This document shows positions 9,561 through 21,339 of a DNA stretch of 64,000 bases, piece after piece. This stretch comes from Wocania ichthyoenteri Th78 (GTDB lineage Bacteria > Bacteroidota > Bacteroidia > Flavobacteriales > Flavobacteriaceae). Where the stretch lies: contig NZ_KN525716.1 in NCBI RefSeq assembly GCF_000789235.1, forward strand, positions 3,330,100-3,394,099, in the 5' to 3' direction. The notes beneath the pieces are model-generated. The model saw nothing but the letters and a program-made list of their open reading frames with translations, was not told the origin of the DNA and searched no databases. How positions within the stretch are numbered: position 1 is the first letter of the stretch; each line of letters starts with the position of its first letter. The translations under genes were made by a program, and so were the position numbers.

Positions 9561-11597
9561 ATGCTAAAATTAAGAACTCTCTTTGTATTAAGTTGTTTTG
9601 TAAGCATTTTTATGAATTGTTATGGAATACAAATTGAATCCACGATTTCTGATAAATACCCTATCATTCCAACACCTAAAGAGATACGTTATGGTAGTGA
9701 TGAAATCCAATTTGAGCATATCAACATTCAAGCCACCGATTTTGAAAATGAAGGACGGTTGCTCGCTGGTTTTTTTGAATCAAAACAGATTAAAGAAGAT
9801 GCCAAAGGTCTAACTATCGAATTGAAAAAGGGTAGTACTGAAAACGAAAACGATGAAGCTTATTCATTAACCATTTCAGATAAAATAGTCATTACCGCTA
9901 CTACCCACAAAGGCATTTATTACGGTATTCAAACCTTAAAGCAAATCTTTAGAAAACAAAACAAAAAAGGCGTTTTCCCAAAGCTTACACTTAGCGATTG
10001 GCCGGTATTTAAAATTCGTGGTTTTATGCACGATACGGGCAGAAATTTCCAATCGGTTTCCCAGTTAAAAGAGCAGATTGAAATTTTGGCACAATACAAA
10101 TACAATGTGTTCCATTGGCATTTAACCGATAATCCGGGGTGGCGTTTGGAAAGTGAAATTTATCCGGAATTACAAGCAGAACATGCCACAACAAGGCAAA
10201 AAGGCAATTTTTACACACAAGAAAATTTTAAGGATATCCTTGAATTTTGCAAAGCCAGAAACATAACCCTTATTCCGGAATTTGATATTCCAGGCCATAC
10301 CGATGTCTTTAGAAAAGCCTTGGAAATTGATGAAATGCGCGACCCGAACGTAAAACCTGTTTTGTTGGATTTGTTTCAAGAATTAATGGGTTTAACTAGC
10401 GCCGAAGATGTGCCTTACATTCATATTGGGACGGATGAAGTACGGAATGATTTTGAGCGGGTTTCCAACGATGTTATTTTTGAAATTATGAACTTAATTA
10501 GAAAAGATAATAGAGAAGTTATTGTTTGGAAAGAAGGGATTGTGGTAAAAAGAGATTCCACTTCCATCAATCAACTTTGGGCCTATCACGAAGGACGAAA
10601 AGGACATCGTTTTATAGATTCCAGAAGTAATTATATCAATCATTTAGACCCTTTTGCGGGAATGGCACGCTTATATTTTCAACAGCCAACCAGACATCCA
10701 AAAGGCGATTCGTTGGCACTTGGCGGTATTTTAGCGGCGTGGCCAGATAATAATATTAACCACGAACGCGATATATTGATACAAAACCCTATTTACCCTT
10801 CCATGGTATTTTATGCCGATGCCATTTGGAATGGCAGGGCAAAAGACTATCCAGAATATTGGGCAAAACTGCCTCCAAAAGATACCCAAGAGTTCAACGA
10901 TTTTAAGGCTTTTGAAAAAAAGGTAATTACCCATAGGGATTTGTTTTTTAAAGGCAAAGAATTTCAATACATCACACAAACCGATAAACATTGGAAACTT
11001 ATCGGGCCTTTAAATCATAAAGGTAATATAGAAAAATCATTTCCCGTTGAGGAAAGTATAAAAGACACTTACAGTATAGGCGGAAACCCATATATTTGGA
11101 CGGATAATCACACAGGTGGCACCATTCATTTAAAACATTTTTTCGCATTTCCGGCGGTTACCGAAGCAAAACAAGGTACCTATTATGCCTACACCAATAT
11201 TTATGCGCCCGACGATAGAATCCAAGAATTTTGGGTCGGCTTTCAAGGATGGTCGCGCTCGGGCGGCAGACGCGTTGGCCCTTTTCCAAATCAAGGCGAT
11301 TGGCACACCACAAAACCGAAAATTTGGGTAAATAATACAGAAATTGAACCACCAATTTGGAAACAACCAAATTTAGGCACAAAAACAGATGAAATCCCGT
11401 TTATCGACGAAGATTATTTCTATAGAAATCCAACCAAAATTCATTTAAAAAAAGGTTGGAACAAAGTGCTTTTAAAAATTCCCCAAGACAGAAACTCATG
11501 GAAATGGATGTTTACCTGTATTCCTGTAAATATTACCGAAAATGGTGTTAGGGAAGTACCTGAATTAAAATATAGTACTAAATTTGAGAATAACTAA
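9561..11597 (+). CDS. GH20 beta-N-acetylhexosaminidase
   Basis: 678 residues with a signal peptide. A GH20b-like N-terminal domain (about 33-145) precedes the TIM barrel (from about 147), which shows WPVFKIRGFMHDTGR, FHWHLTDNPGWRLE, IPEFDIPGH and the catalytic pair Asp292-Glu293 in HIGTDEVRND. These are the residues used for substrate-assisted hydrolysis of terminal GlcNAc or GalNAc. The last 200 residues form an additional domain I do not recognise, beta-rich with many aromatic residues, perhaps carbohydrate-binding. It starts 4 bases after the esterase stop. It would act after sialic acid and galactose are removed. Confidence 0.92.
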   Translation: MLKLRTLFVLSCFVSIFMNCYGIQIESTISDKYPIIPTPKEIRYGSDEIQFEHINIQATDFENEGRLLAGFFESKQIKEDAKGLTIELKKGSTENENDEAYSLTISDKIVITATTHKGIYYGIQTLKQIFRKQNKKGVFPKLTLSDWPVFKIRGFMHDTGRNFQSVSQLKEQIEILAQYKYNVFHWHLTDNPGWRLESEIYPELQAEHATTRQKGNFYTQENFKDILEFCKARNITLIPEFDIPGHTDVFRKALEIDEMRDPNVKPVLLDLFQELMGLTSAEDVPYIHIGTDEVRNDFERVSNDVIFEIMNLIRKDNREVIVWKEGIVVKRDSTSINQLWAYHEGRKGHRFIDSRSNYINHLDPFAGMARLYFQQPTRHPKGDSLALGGILAAWPDNNINHERDILIQNPIYPSMVFYADAIWNGRAKDYPEYWAKLPPKDTQEFNDFKAFEKKVITHRDLFFKGKEFQYITQTDKHWKLIGPLNHKGNIEKSFPVEESIKDTYSIGGNPYIWTDNHTGGTIHLKHFFAFPAVTEAKQGTYYAYTNIYAPDDRIQEFWVGFQGWSRSGGRRVGPFPNQGDWHTTKPKIWVNNTEIEPPIWKQPNLGTKTDEIPFIDEDYFYRNPTKIHLKKGWNKVLLKIPQDRNSWKWMFTCIPVNITENGVREVPELKYSTKFENN

Positions 11598-11608
11598 TGC
11601 GTTTCGAA

Positions 11609-12259
11609 ATGAAAAAAATACTGATTGTTCTTTTACTGGTATGTGCTAATATTGGATTTGCCCAAAAATATTCAGAGCATTATTACAAACGGAAAACATT
11701 ATTTGAAAAGGAGGCGGATACAAAAAACGAAATCATTTTTTTAGGGAATAGTATAACCGAAGGTGGCGATTGGAAAGCCTTGTTTCCTAACAAAAATGTG
11801 GTAAACAGAGGAATTAGTGGCGATGTTACCGATGGCATTTTATACAGATTAGATGAGGTTACAGCATCAAAACCTTCAAAAGTATTTCTATTGATTGGTA
11901 CCAATGATATGGCACGCGGAAAAAGTGTGGATTATGTTTTAGAAAACACTGAAAAAATCATTTTGCAAATTAAGAACCAATCTGAAAATACAATCATATA
12001 CTTGCAAAGCATCCTGCCCATCAACCCCAATGTGGGCCAAAAGTTTTCCGGACACAAAAACAACCATCAAAAAATCATAGAGGCTAATAAACGCTTAAAA
12101 GCCTTAGCAAAAACACATCAGATAAAATACATCAATCTGCATAAAGCCATGCGAAATGGCAAAAAGCACATCAAACCAAAATACACTTACGATGGGTTGC
12201 ATTTAAGTGAAACCGGTTATATAAAATGGAAGAAAGTCATTAGTAAATACATCAATTAA
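11609..12259 (+). CDS. Secreted SGNH/GDSL-family esterase
   Basis: 216 residues from the start chosen here. An upstream ATG at 11597 overlaps the GH20 stop codon by one base, but the ATG at 11609 gives a clean signal peptide MKKILIVLLLVCANIGFAQ. SGNH blocks are present: FLGNSITEGGDW (nucleophile Ser in GNSIT), GISGD, LLIGTND and YDGLHLSETGY (Asp/His). It is a small single-domain lipase/acylhydrolase-like enzyme, close to those removing acetyl groups from sugars. In this operon a sialate or N-acetylhexosamine O-deacetylase role is the best guess; the exact substrate is not shown by sequence. Confidence 0.85.
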   Translation: MKKILIVLLLVCANIGFAQKYSEHYYKRKTLFEKEADTKNEIIFLGNSITEGGDWKALFPNKNVVNRGISGDVTDGILYRLDEVTASKPSKVFLLIGTNDMARGKSVDYVLENTEKIILQIKNQSENTIIYLQSILPINPNVGQKFSGHKNNHQKIIEANKRLKALAKTHQIKYINLHKAMRNGKKHIKPKYTYDGLHLSETGYIKWKKVISKYIN

Positions 12260-12260
12260 A

Positions 12261-13034
12261 ATGAATACTAAACCACGCCCTTACGTGTTGGCCGAAACCA
12301 ATTGGAAAACCGTAAAAGATGAAAATTACACGGTTGCCGTTTTGCCTTGGGGCGCTACCGAAGCCCATAATTATCATTTGCCTTATGCAACAGATAATAT
12401 TTTAGCGGAAGCGGTTACCATTGAAGCGGCAAGTATAGCGTGGAGCAACGACGCAAAAGTTGTGGTTTTGCCCACTATTCCGTTTGGCGTAAATACGGGA
12501 CAGTTGGATGTGCCCTTGTGCATAAACATGAATCCCAGCACGCAGTTGGCTGTTTTAAAAGATATCGTTGATGTGCTGCATCGCCAAAGCATTCAAAAAT
12601 TAGTTGTGGTAAATGCACATGGCGGTAATAATTTTAAACAGATTATTAGAGAGTTATCGGTTGAGTTTCCAAGTGTGTTTGTCTGTGCCTTAAATTGGTG
12701 GCAAGTCGAAAACGGTAGTGATTATTTTATTGAACCCGGAGATCATGCCGGTGAATTAGAAACAGCGGTTACCATGCACATAACCCCGCATTTGGTATTG
12801 CCATTAAGCAAAGCAGGTGATGGCGCTGCCAAACAGTTCAAATTAAAAGGCCTAAAGGAAGGTTGGGTTACGTCGCAACGTCAATGGACATCGGTTACCG
12901 AAGACACTGGTGTTGGAAATCCTAAAAAAGCAACCCAAGAAAATGGCGCACTTTTTTTCAAAGCGGTGAGCCAAAAAATAGCGTCTTTTTTTGAAGAACT
13001 GCATCACGCCGATTTAGATGATATGTATGAGTAG
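12261..13034 (+). CDS. Creatininase-family metal-dependent amidohydrolase
   Basis: 257 residues, full family length, no signal peptide, so cytoplasmic. The metal ligands match creatininase in spacing: Glu34 and His36 in WGATEAHNYHLP, Asp45, His120 in VVNAHGGNN, and Glu165 or Glu167 in DHAGELE. The family opens cyclic or simple amides (creatininase, formamidopyrimidine deformylase ArfB, the MftE peptidase). It starts one base after the SGNH stop and closes the operon. What amide it would act on in sialic acid catabolism is unknown: a lactam, N-acyl variant or modified intermediate is possible. The family call is firm; the role is open. Confidence 0.85.
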   Translation: MNTKPRPYVLAETNWKTVKDENYTVAVLPWGATEAHNYHLPYATDNILAEAVTIEAASIAWSNDAKVVVLPTIPFGVNTGQLDVPLCINMNPSTQLAVLKDIVDVLHRQSIQKLVVVNAHGGNNFKQIIRELSVEFPSVFVCALNWWQVENGSDYFIEPGDHAGELETAVTMHITPHLVLPLSKAGDGAAKQFKLKGLKEGWVTSQRQWTSVTEDTGVGNPKKATQENGALFFKAVSQKIASFFEELHHADLDDMYE

Positions 13035-13119
13035 TTCTTAATATAATGAAACGAAAATTACAATAACATAGTTTCCAGCTATATTAGAGTATTAAATAAC
13101 CTTACTTAGAATATAATAA

Positions 13120-16251
<3,132 letters not shown>

Positions 16252-16297
16252 AATACATTATGGGATTAATACATTAGCATCAGCTTTTGTGATTTAC

Positions 16298-16321
16298 TAC
16301 CTATAAATACCGAAATAGGTA
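16298..16321. promoter_or_regulatory. Inverted repeat TACCTAT-N10-ATAGGTA
   Basis: Seven-base arms at 16298-16304 and 16315-16321 lie 47 bases after the beta-galactosidase stop and 214 before the transporter ATG. There is no T run, so it is not an obvious terminator. It may be a protein-binding site; the arms differ from the TGTAT palindrome nearby. Confidence 0.25.
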
Positions 16322-16383
16322 AATATTCAATTTAATTATAATATTTTTTATTCATTGTTATACTAAACAAAAGTATTTAAATA

Positions 16384-16399
16384 TGTATAACATAATACA
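16384..16399. promoter_or_regulatory. Candidate GntR operator, copy 2 (TGTAT-N6-ATACA)
   Basis: TGTAT (16384-16388), six bases, ATACA (16395-16399): same arms and spacing as the site at 5074-5089. It lies 136 bases before the mutarotase-transporter ATG in a 283-base gap. This implies the transporter gene has its own promoter under the same regulator as the epimerase operon. Confidence 0.55.
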
Positions 16400-16534
16400 A
16401 TAAATTTATTTTCATTAACTTAGTGGCATAATTTTACATACGAAATAAATTTTTGTTTTGTAAAAATGATTCAAGCAAAAAAAATGGAAATTTAATTTGG
16501 AACCAAAAAGTCTATTATTTAAGAGTATTTTAAA

Positions 16535-19144
16535 ATGAAGAAAATTCAGAATGCAGTAATCTTACTGTTTATAATTTTAACGTTTATTCCAGCTTTTGGT
16601 CAAGAAATTTCCAAATTAAGCATTAAGGACTTACCTAGTTTGCCAGCAGAAAAAGCGAATGTTGAATCGCTTGGTTACGCGGGTATGTTGGGAGGTACTC
16701 ATAATGGCGTTATCATTGCTGCAGGTGGTGCAAATTTTCCTAATGGATTGCCATGGGAAGGTAGCGAGAAAGTATGGAGCAAAAATATTTATATTTTTGA
16801 AAACGACCAGTGGCGATTGTCTTTAACACAATTACCAATACCACTTGGGTATTCGGCATCAGTATCAACTGAAAAAGGGATTTTGTGTATAGGTGGTAAT
16901 AATGATTCTACTGTAAGCGACAGGGTTTTGCTTTTTGCTTATGATGCTTCCTTAAAAGAAGTGAGTATCTCTGAATATCCAGTATTGCCAGAACCATTAG
17001 CATTTTCATCTGCCGTTCTAAACGATGATTTTGTATATGTGGTGGGTGGTAAAAATACTAATAATAGTACAAATTCATTTTATAGGTTAAATTTAAAAGA
17101 AGCTAAAAATTGGGAGAAATTAACCGATTTCCCCGGTTCTCCAAGAGCGCTTCATTGTATAGCAACCCAAGAAACACAGACCAATAAAAAGTTATTTGTT
17201 ATTGGAGGAAGGAATGAAGTGTCTGGGCAAAAATCAGAAGCACTGTCCACTTATTTATCTTATGATTTTAAAGATCAAACGTGGCAAGACGAAGGTAACC
17301 TTGAAATTGATGGTAAAGCTAGAGTTTTGATGGGAGCTTCGGCTGAAACAATGGGCTCCATGCACATTATGGTTTATGGCGGAAGTGATGAATTGCTTTT
17401 TGATGAGCTTGAAAATATTGGCTTGCAGTTACGAACCGTAGAAAATGATTCTTTATTCACCGAATTAATAAATAGGAGGGATGATATTTTAAATAATCAC
17501 TCAGGGTTTTCAAAAGATATTTTGGCTTATAATTCCATCACAAAAAAGTGGTTTGTTTATGATATGCTACCATCAAAAATTCCTGTAACAACATTATCAT
17601 TTAAAAATAAAGATGGTTTCTTTATCGTTTCTGGTGAAGTGTCACCAGGAATTCGTACACCCAAAGTGCAAAGTTTTAAAATTGCAGATGCGTCGCATCC
17701 TTTCGGAATTATAAATTATAGCGTACTTGCGTTATATCTTTTAATATCAGTTTTAATTGGTCTTTATTTTGCACGTAAACAGAAATCTACAGCAGATTAT
17801 TTTACTGGTGGCGGTCGCATACCCTGGTGGGCTTCTGGTTTAAGTGTTTTTGGAACCTTATTAAGTGCTATAACTTTTATGGCAATTCCAGCAAAAGCAT
17901 TTATAACAGATTGGTCTTTCTTTTTTCTTAATATCACGGCAATTTTAATAACTCCTGTTATCGCTTTTATTTTTATTCCTTTCTTTAATAAACTGAAAAT
18001 AAAAACGGCTTACGAATATCTTGAGGGGCGTTTTAATTATACAGCTCGTGCCTTTGGTAGTTTGTCTTTTATTCTATTTCAATTAGGAAGGATAGGCATT
18101 GTTTTGTTGTTACCTTCTTTAGCTATTTCAATTGTAACTGGAATCCCTGTTGAGACAAGTATTCTAATCATGGGAGTACTCTGCATATTTTATACAACTT
18201 TTGGAGGCATTGAAGCGGTGATATGGACAGATGTTATGCAGGTAGTTGTGCTTCTTGGAGGAAGTATTTTGGCAGTGGTATGGATTATATTACATACCGA
18301 AACCTCATTTGTTGATATGATATCTTATGCCTCTGAAAGAGATAAATTCAATATTACCAACATGGAACTAAACTTTACAGAGTCCACATTTTGGGTAGTT
18401 TTTATTGGTGGTCTTGCTTCTGCCATGGTTACCCAAGGTACAGATCAAACCATTGTACAGCGATTCTTAACGAGTTCTAGCGTGAAAGATTCTCGAAAAA
18501 CCCTGTATACCAATGCGGTACTTACTTTACCAGCTACCATTATATTCTTTGGTATAGGAACGCTATTATTTATATTCTATACCGAAATGCCTAACGAGCT
18601 TTCACCTGCTATCTCCAATAATGATTCGATTTTTCCATGGTATATTGTGCGTGAATTACCCATAGGGGTTTCGGGTTTACTAGTTGCTGGTATTTTTTCT
18701 GCTGCTATGTCAAGTATTAGTAGTAGTTTAAATTCAGTTTCAACAGCCTATTGCAATGATTTTCATTTACATTTTAAACCCCAAGTAGCCGATGTAAAAC
18801 TATTGCGAATTGCTAGGTTGGTAACTACGATAACAGGGGTGCTTGGTGTTTTGTTGGCTCTTTGGATGGCGGGTTCTAATATTAAATCGCTTTGGGATCA
18901 GTTTTATCGTTTTTTAGGGCTTTTTACAGGAGGTTTAGGGGGTATGTTCCTTTTGGGAATGCTTACTAAAAAAGCCAATACTAAAGGTACATTATTGGGC
19001 TTACTGATTAGCGCCATTTTTATTTGGTATATAAGTGTCTTCACAGAAATAAGCTTTTTAATGTATTCCTTTTTTGGTGTAGCTTCATGTTTTGTTTTTG
19101 GTTACATTTTTAGTTTGATATTTCCTGTGAATAAAAAAGCATAA
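16535..19144 (+). CDS. Fused kelch-type sialic acid mutarotase and sodium:solute symporter
   Basis: 869 residues. After a signal peptide (to about AFGQ, 23) comes a kelch beta-propeller (about 30-380) of the cyclically permuted NanM-type mutarotase family, with repeated blade segments such as VLCIGGNNDSTVSDRV, VYVVGGKNTNNSTNSFYRL and LFVIGGRNE. From about 393 the chain is a sodium:solute symporter (SSS) with roughly 13 hydrophobic segments, the TADYFTGGGRIPWW motif after the first helix, and the sodium-site region AAMSSISSSLNSVSTAYCNDF. The fold places the propeller in the periplasm, so sialic acid released there as the alpha anomer could be converted to beta at the transporter mouth. Sialic acid specificity is inferred from context. 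Confidence 0.9.
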   Translation: MKKIQNAVILLFIILTFIPAFGQEISKLSIKDLPSLPAEKANVESLGYAGMLGGTHNGVIIAAGGANFPNGLPWEGSEKVWSKNIYIFENDQWRLSLTQLPIPLGYSASVSTEKGILCIGGNNDSTVSDRVLLFAYDASLKEVSISEYPVLPEPLAFSSAVLNDDFVYVVGGKNTNNSTNSFYRLNLKEAKNWEKLTDFPGSPRALHCIATQETQTNKKLFVIGGRNEVSGQKSEALSTYLSYDFKDQTWQDEGNLEIDGKARVLMGASAETMGSMHIMVYGGSDELLFDELENIGLQLRTVENDSLFTELINRRDDILNNHSGFSKDILAYNSITKKWFVYDMLPSKIPVTTLSFKNKDGFFIVSGEVSPGIRTPKVQSFKIADASHPFGIINYSVLALYLLISVLIGLYFARKQKSTADYFTGGGRIPWWASGLSVFGTLLSAITFMAIPAKAFITDWSFFFLNITAILITPVIAFIFIPFFNKLKIKTAYEYLEGRFNYTARAFGSLSFILFQLGRIGIVLLLPSLAISIVTGIPVETSILIMGVLCIFYTTFGGIEAVIWTDVMQVVVLLGGSILAVVWIILHTETSFVDMISYASERDKFNITNMELNFTESTFWVVFIGGLASAMVTQGTDQTIVQRFLTSSSVKDSRKTLYTNAVLTLPATIIFFGIGTLLFIFYTEMPNELSPAISNNDSIFPWYIVRELPIGVSGLLVAGIFSAAMSSISSSLNSVSTAYCNDFHLHFKPQVADVKLLRIARLVTTITGVLGVLLALWMAGSNIKSLWDQFYRFLGLFTGGLGGMFLLGMLTKKANTKGTLLGLLISAIFIWYISVFTEISFLMYSFFGVASCFVFGYIFSLIFPVNKKA

Positions 19145-19495
19145 AAAGAGATATTTTATAACTTTTTACTACTAATAGATAGTTCGGGTGCAAATTATCT
19201 ATTCAACTGGAAAACAAAAAAGAATGGACTAATATTTGAAGCCATATAATTACAACTAGTACATAATAAAGACTTTAATTTATTACCGAAGGGAAATAAG
19301 TTTAAGATGGTATTATAAATTGTTAAATTGATAATATTAGGTATTAACCTTATTTTAAATACTGTTGTTACCTTATTAAAGTTCAGTTATCATGAATATA
19401 ATTATCATAGAGGTGATTTTTACTATGGATTACAAGAAAATGTCAAATTATTATGATTGAACTGTATTAAATGTTTAAGCAAGAAAGCTCTTAAG
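19145..19495 (+). other. Gap of about 350 bases after the transporter gene, no gene seen
   Basis: AT-rich with no convincing start or codon pattern on either strand, and no terminator directly after the transporter stop. The first clear transcription signal is the terminator at 19496-19536. The stretch could be a long 3' untranslated region or contain a small RNA ending at that terminator. Confidence 0.4.
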
Positions 19496-19536
19496 GCCTC
19501 ACTTAAAGCTTGACTATTTATAGTGAGGCTTTTTTG
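19496..19536 (+). terminator. Rho-independent terminator, isolated in the gap
   Basis: GCCTCACT (19496-19503) pairs exactly with AGTGAGGC (19522-19529) and is followed by six T residues. It lies 350 bases after the transporter stop and 77 bases before the next ATG, so it may end a long 3' untranslated region, an independent small RNA, or act as a leader attenuator for the next gene. Confidence 0.8.
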
Positions 19537-19612
19537 TTTTAAGGTTTACCTTGAATTATGAATTTATTTGTTTGATTAGTTATAATATTTACTAGTTTAG
19601 CAATAGAATACT

Positions 19613-21328
19613 ATGAAAAATTTTCTTCTATTTATTTGCATTATACTATCAAATAGTATCTTTTCACAAGAATCCTCCATTGCTACTAAATTCAGTGAAG
19701 ATGGTACTTTATATGATAGTTTAAGTGCTTCTTCTACATCTTTGTCTCAATTTAAAAAAAATGAAGACTGTATAGTAATTAGTTACTTAGGGAAAGATTA
19801 TTATAAAGTAAAATACAAAGATTGGTTTGGGGTTGTGAGTTCAGATTATTTGGTAATTTCTGAAGAAGTGATGAATCTTTACTACGATTACCAAGATAAA
19901 GCAAGACAAAAAGTTATTGAAGAGAGGGAAAAAAGGCAAAAGCGCTTGCAGGAGATACAGTATAATAGTCCAGAGCAAAAAGAAAAGCGTAGACAGGACT
20001 CCATAGTTAAGGCTCAAGAAATAGAAAGGCAACATTTGGCAGAAGAAGAATTCCAGCGAAAAAAAGCTGCATTACGAGCTCTTAAAATAAAGGATTCCAT
20101 CGCTAAAGCTAAAGAAGCCGAAAAGCAACGATTAGCTGCTCAGGAGTTAGCTCGCAAACAAGCGGAGGAAAAAGTAAAACGTGAACGCGATTCCATAGCC
20201 AAAGTTCAAGAAATAGAAAGACAACGTTTGGCAGCAGAAGCGTTGTTACGTAAACAAGCAGAGGAAAAAGCAGAACGTGAACGAGATTCAATTGCTAAGG
20301 CCAAAGAGCTTGAAAGACAACGTTTAGCTGCTCAAGAGTTAGTTCGCAAACAGGCGGAAGAAAAAGCAAAGCGTGAACGAGATTCTATTACTAGGGCTAA
20401 AGAATTAGAAAGGCAGCGTTTGGCAGAAGAAGAATTCCAGCGAAAAAAAGCTGTATTACGAGCTCTAAAAATTAAAGATTCAATTGCTAAAGTTAAAGAA
20501 TTAGAGAAGCAACGTTTAGTTGAGCAAGAGTTAGCACGCAAACAAGCAGAAGCGAATGCGCAACGTGAACGCGACTCCATAGCTAAAGCTCAAGAAATAG
20601 AAAGACAACGTTTGGCTGCGCAGGAGTTAGCACGTAAACAAGCAAAAGCAAAACGTGAACGAGATTCTATTGCTAAAGTGCAAGAATTAGAAAAGCAACG
20701 TTTAGCAAAGGAAGAGTTCCAGCGTAAAAAAGCCGTATTGCGAGCTCTTAAAATAAAGGATTCCATCGCTAAAGTTAAAGAAGCAGAAAAGCAACGCTTA
20801 GCAGCAGAAGCATTATTACGCAAACAGGCAGAAGAAAAGGCAAAACGCCAAAGAGATTCTATTGTTAAAGCTACGGAAACAGAAAAACTTATTTCAAAAA
20901 AATTGGAAGAACCAAATACTTGTAAATATCTAATTAATGAGTATGATGAATTTTATAAAGAGCAGTTAATTAGGACAGATCTTTATAGGTTAAATAAAAA
21001 CCTAACTATAGAGTTATATAAACAAGGTAAAACCGTAAGTGTTTTTCTAAATTTATCAGAAAATCTTGGTTGCGCCAGTTATTTAACAAGTAATAGGTCT
21101 TCAGTAAGAATTCAACTAGAAAATAACCAAACAATTACGTTGTACCATTCTTGGAATATTGATTGCGAAAATTTTAATTTTAAAGGAAAAATATCTAATT
21201 CGCAAATGCAAAAACTAAAAGTCTCTCCTATTAAATCAATATTCTTTAAAGGAACAAAAGGATCAAGTGAGATAAACCAAATAGATTATAAAACGTTTTT
21301 TATCGAAAAACTATCATGTATTGAGTGA
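19613..21328 (+). CDS. Secreted SH3-like/long coiled-coil repeat protein of unknown function
   Basis: 571 residues. Signal peptide (to about IFSQ, 19), then an SH3-like beta domain (about 22-85, with the block GKDYYKVKYKDWFGVVSSDYL), then a charged helix with nine tandem units of 32 residues (one of 30) from residue 128 to 413, each beginning (R/K/Q)DSI, then a C-terminal domain (about 430-571) with three or four cysteines that I do not recognise. Units come in two types, one containing EEFQRKKA-LRALKI and one containing QELARKQAEEKAKRE. The design suggests a long periplasmic or surface rod between a binding domain and a C-terminal head. Function is unknown. Confidence 0.8.
   Translation: MKNFLLFICIILSNSIFSQESSIATKFSEDGTLYDSLSASSTSLSQFKKNEDCIVISYLGKDYYKVKYKDWFGVVSSDYLVISEEVMNLYYDYQDKARQKVIEEREKRQKRLQEIQYNSPEQKEKRRQDSIVKAQEIERQHLAEEEFQRKKAALRALKIKDSIAKAKEAEKQRLAAQELARKQAEEKVKRERDSIAKVQEIERQRLAAEALLRKQAEEKAERERDSIAKAKELERQRLAAQELVRKQAEEKAKRERDSITRAKELERQRLAEEEFQRKKAVLRALKIKDSIAKVKELEKQRLVEQELARKQAEANAQRERDSIAKAQEIERQRLAAQELARKQAKAKRERDSIAKVQELEKQRLAKEEFQRKKAVLRALKIKDSIAKVKEAEKQRLAAEALLRKQAEEKAKRQRDSIVKATETEKLISKKLEEPNTCKYLINEYDEFYKEQLIRTDLYRLNKNLTIELYKQGKTVSVFLNLSENLGCASYLTSNRSSVRIQLENNQTITLYHSWNIDCENFNFKGKISNSQMQKLKVSPIKSIFFKGTKGSSEINQIDYKTFFIEKLSCIE
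19994..20851 (+). repeat. Nine tandem 96-bp units encoding 32-residue coiled-coil repeats
   Basis: Units begin at each (R/K/Q)DSI codon block, with period 96 bases except the seventh unit, which is 90 bases (two residues shorter). Order by type is A-B-B-B-A-B-B-A-B, with a partial tenth unit after 20851. Nucleotide copies differ mainly at synonymous positions, so the array is old enough to have drifted but is still liable to slippage or recombination. Confidence 0.9.
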
Positions 21329-21339
21329 ATTTTTAGTGT

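Noticed and set aside
16298-16321. TACCTAT/ATAGGTA repeat as the NanR operator
   Set aside because: It occurs once and differs from the TGTAT palindrome found at two sites; it also lacks the tandem GGTATA form of E. coli NanR sites. Kept only as a low-confidence feature.
20109-20823. Long minus-strand frames opposite the repeat region
   Set aside because: They are low-complexity shadows of the repetitive plus-strand gene.
19994-20851. Regular 96-bp repeats as a possible CRISPR array or satellite
   Set aside because: Units are in frame, encode a continuous coiled coil, and lack identical repeats with unique spacers.
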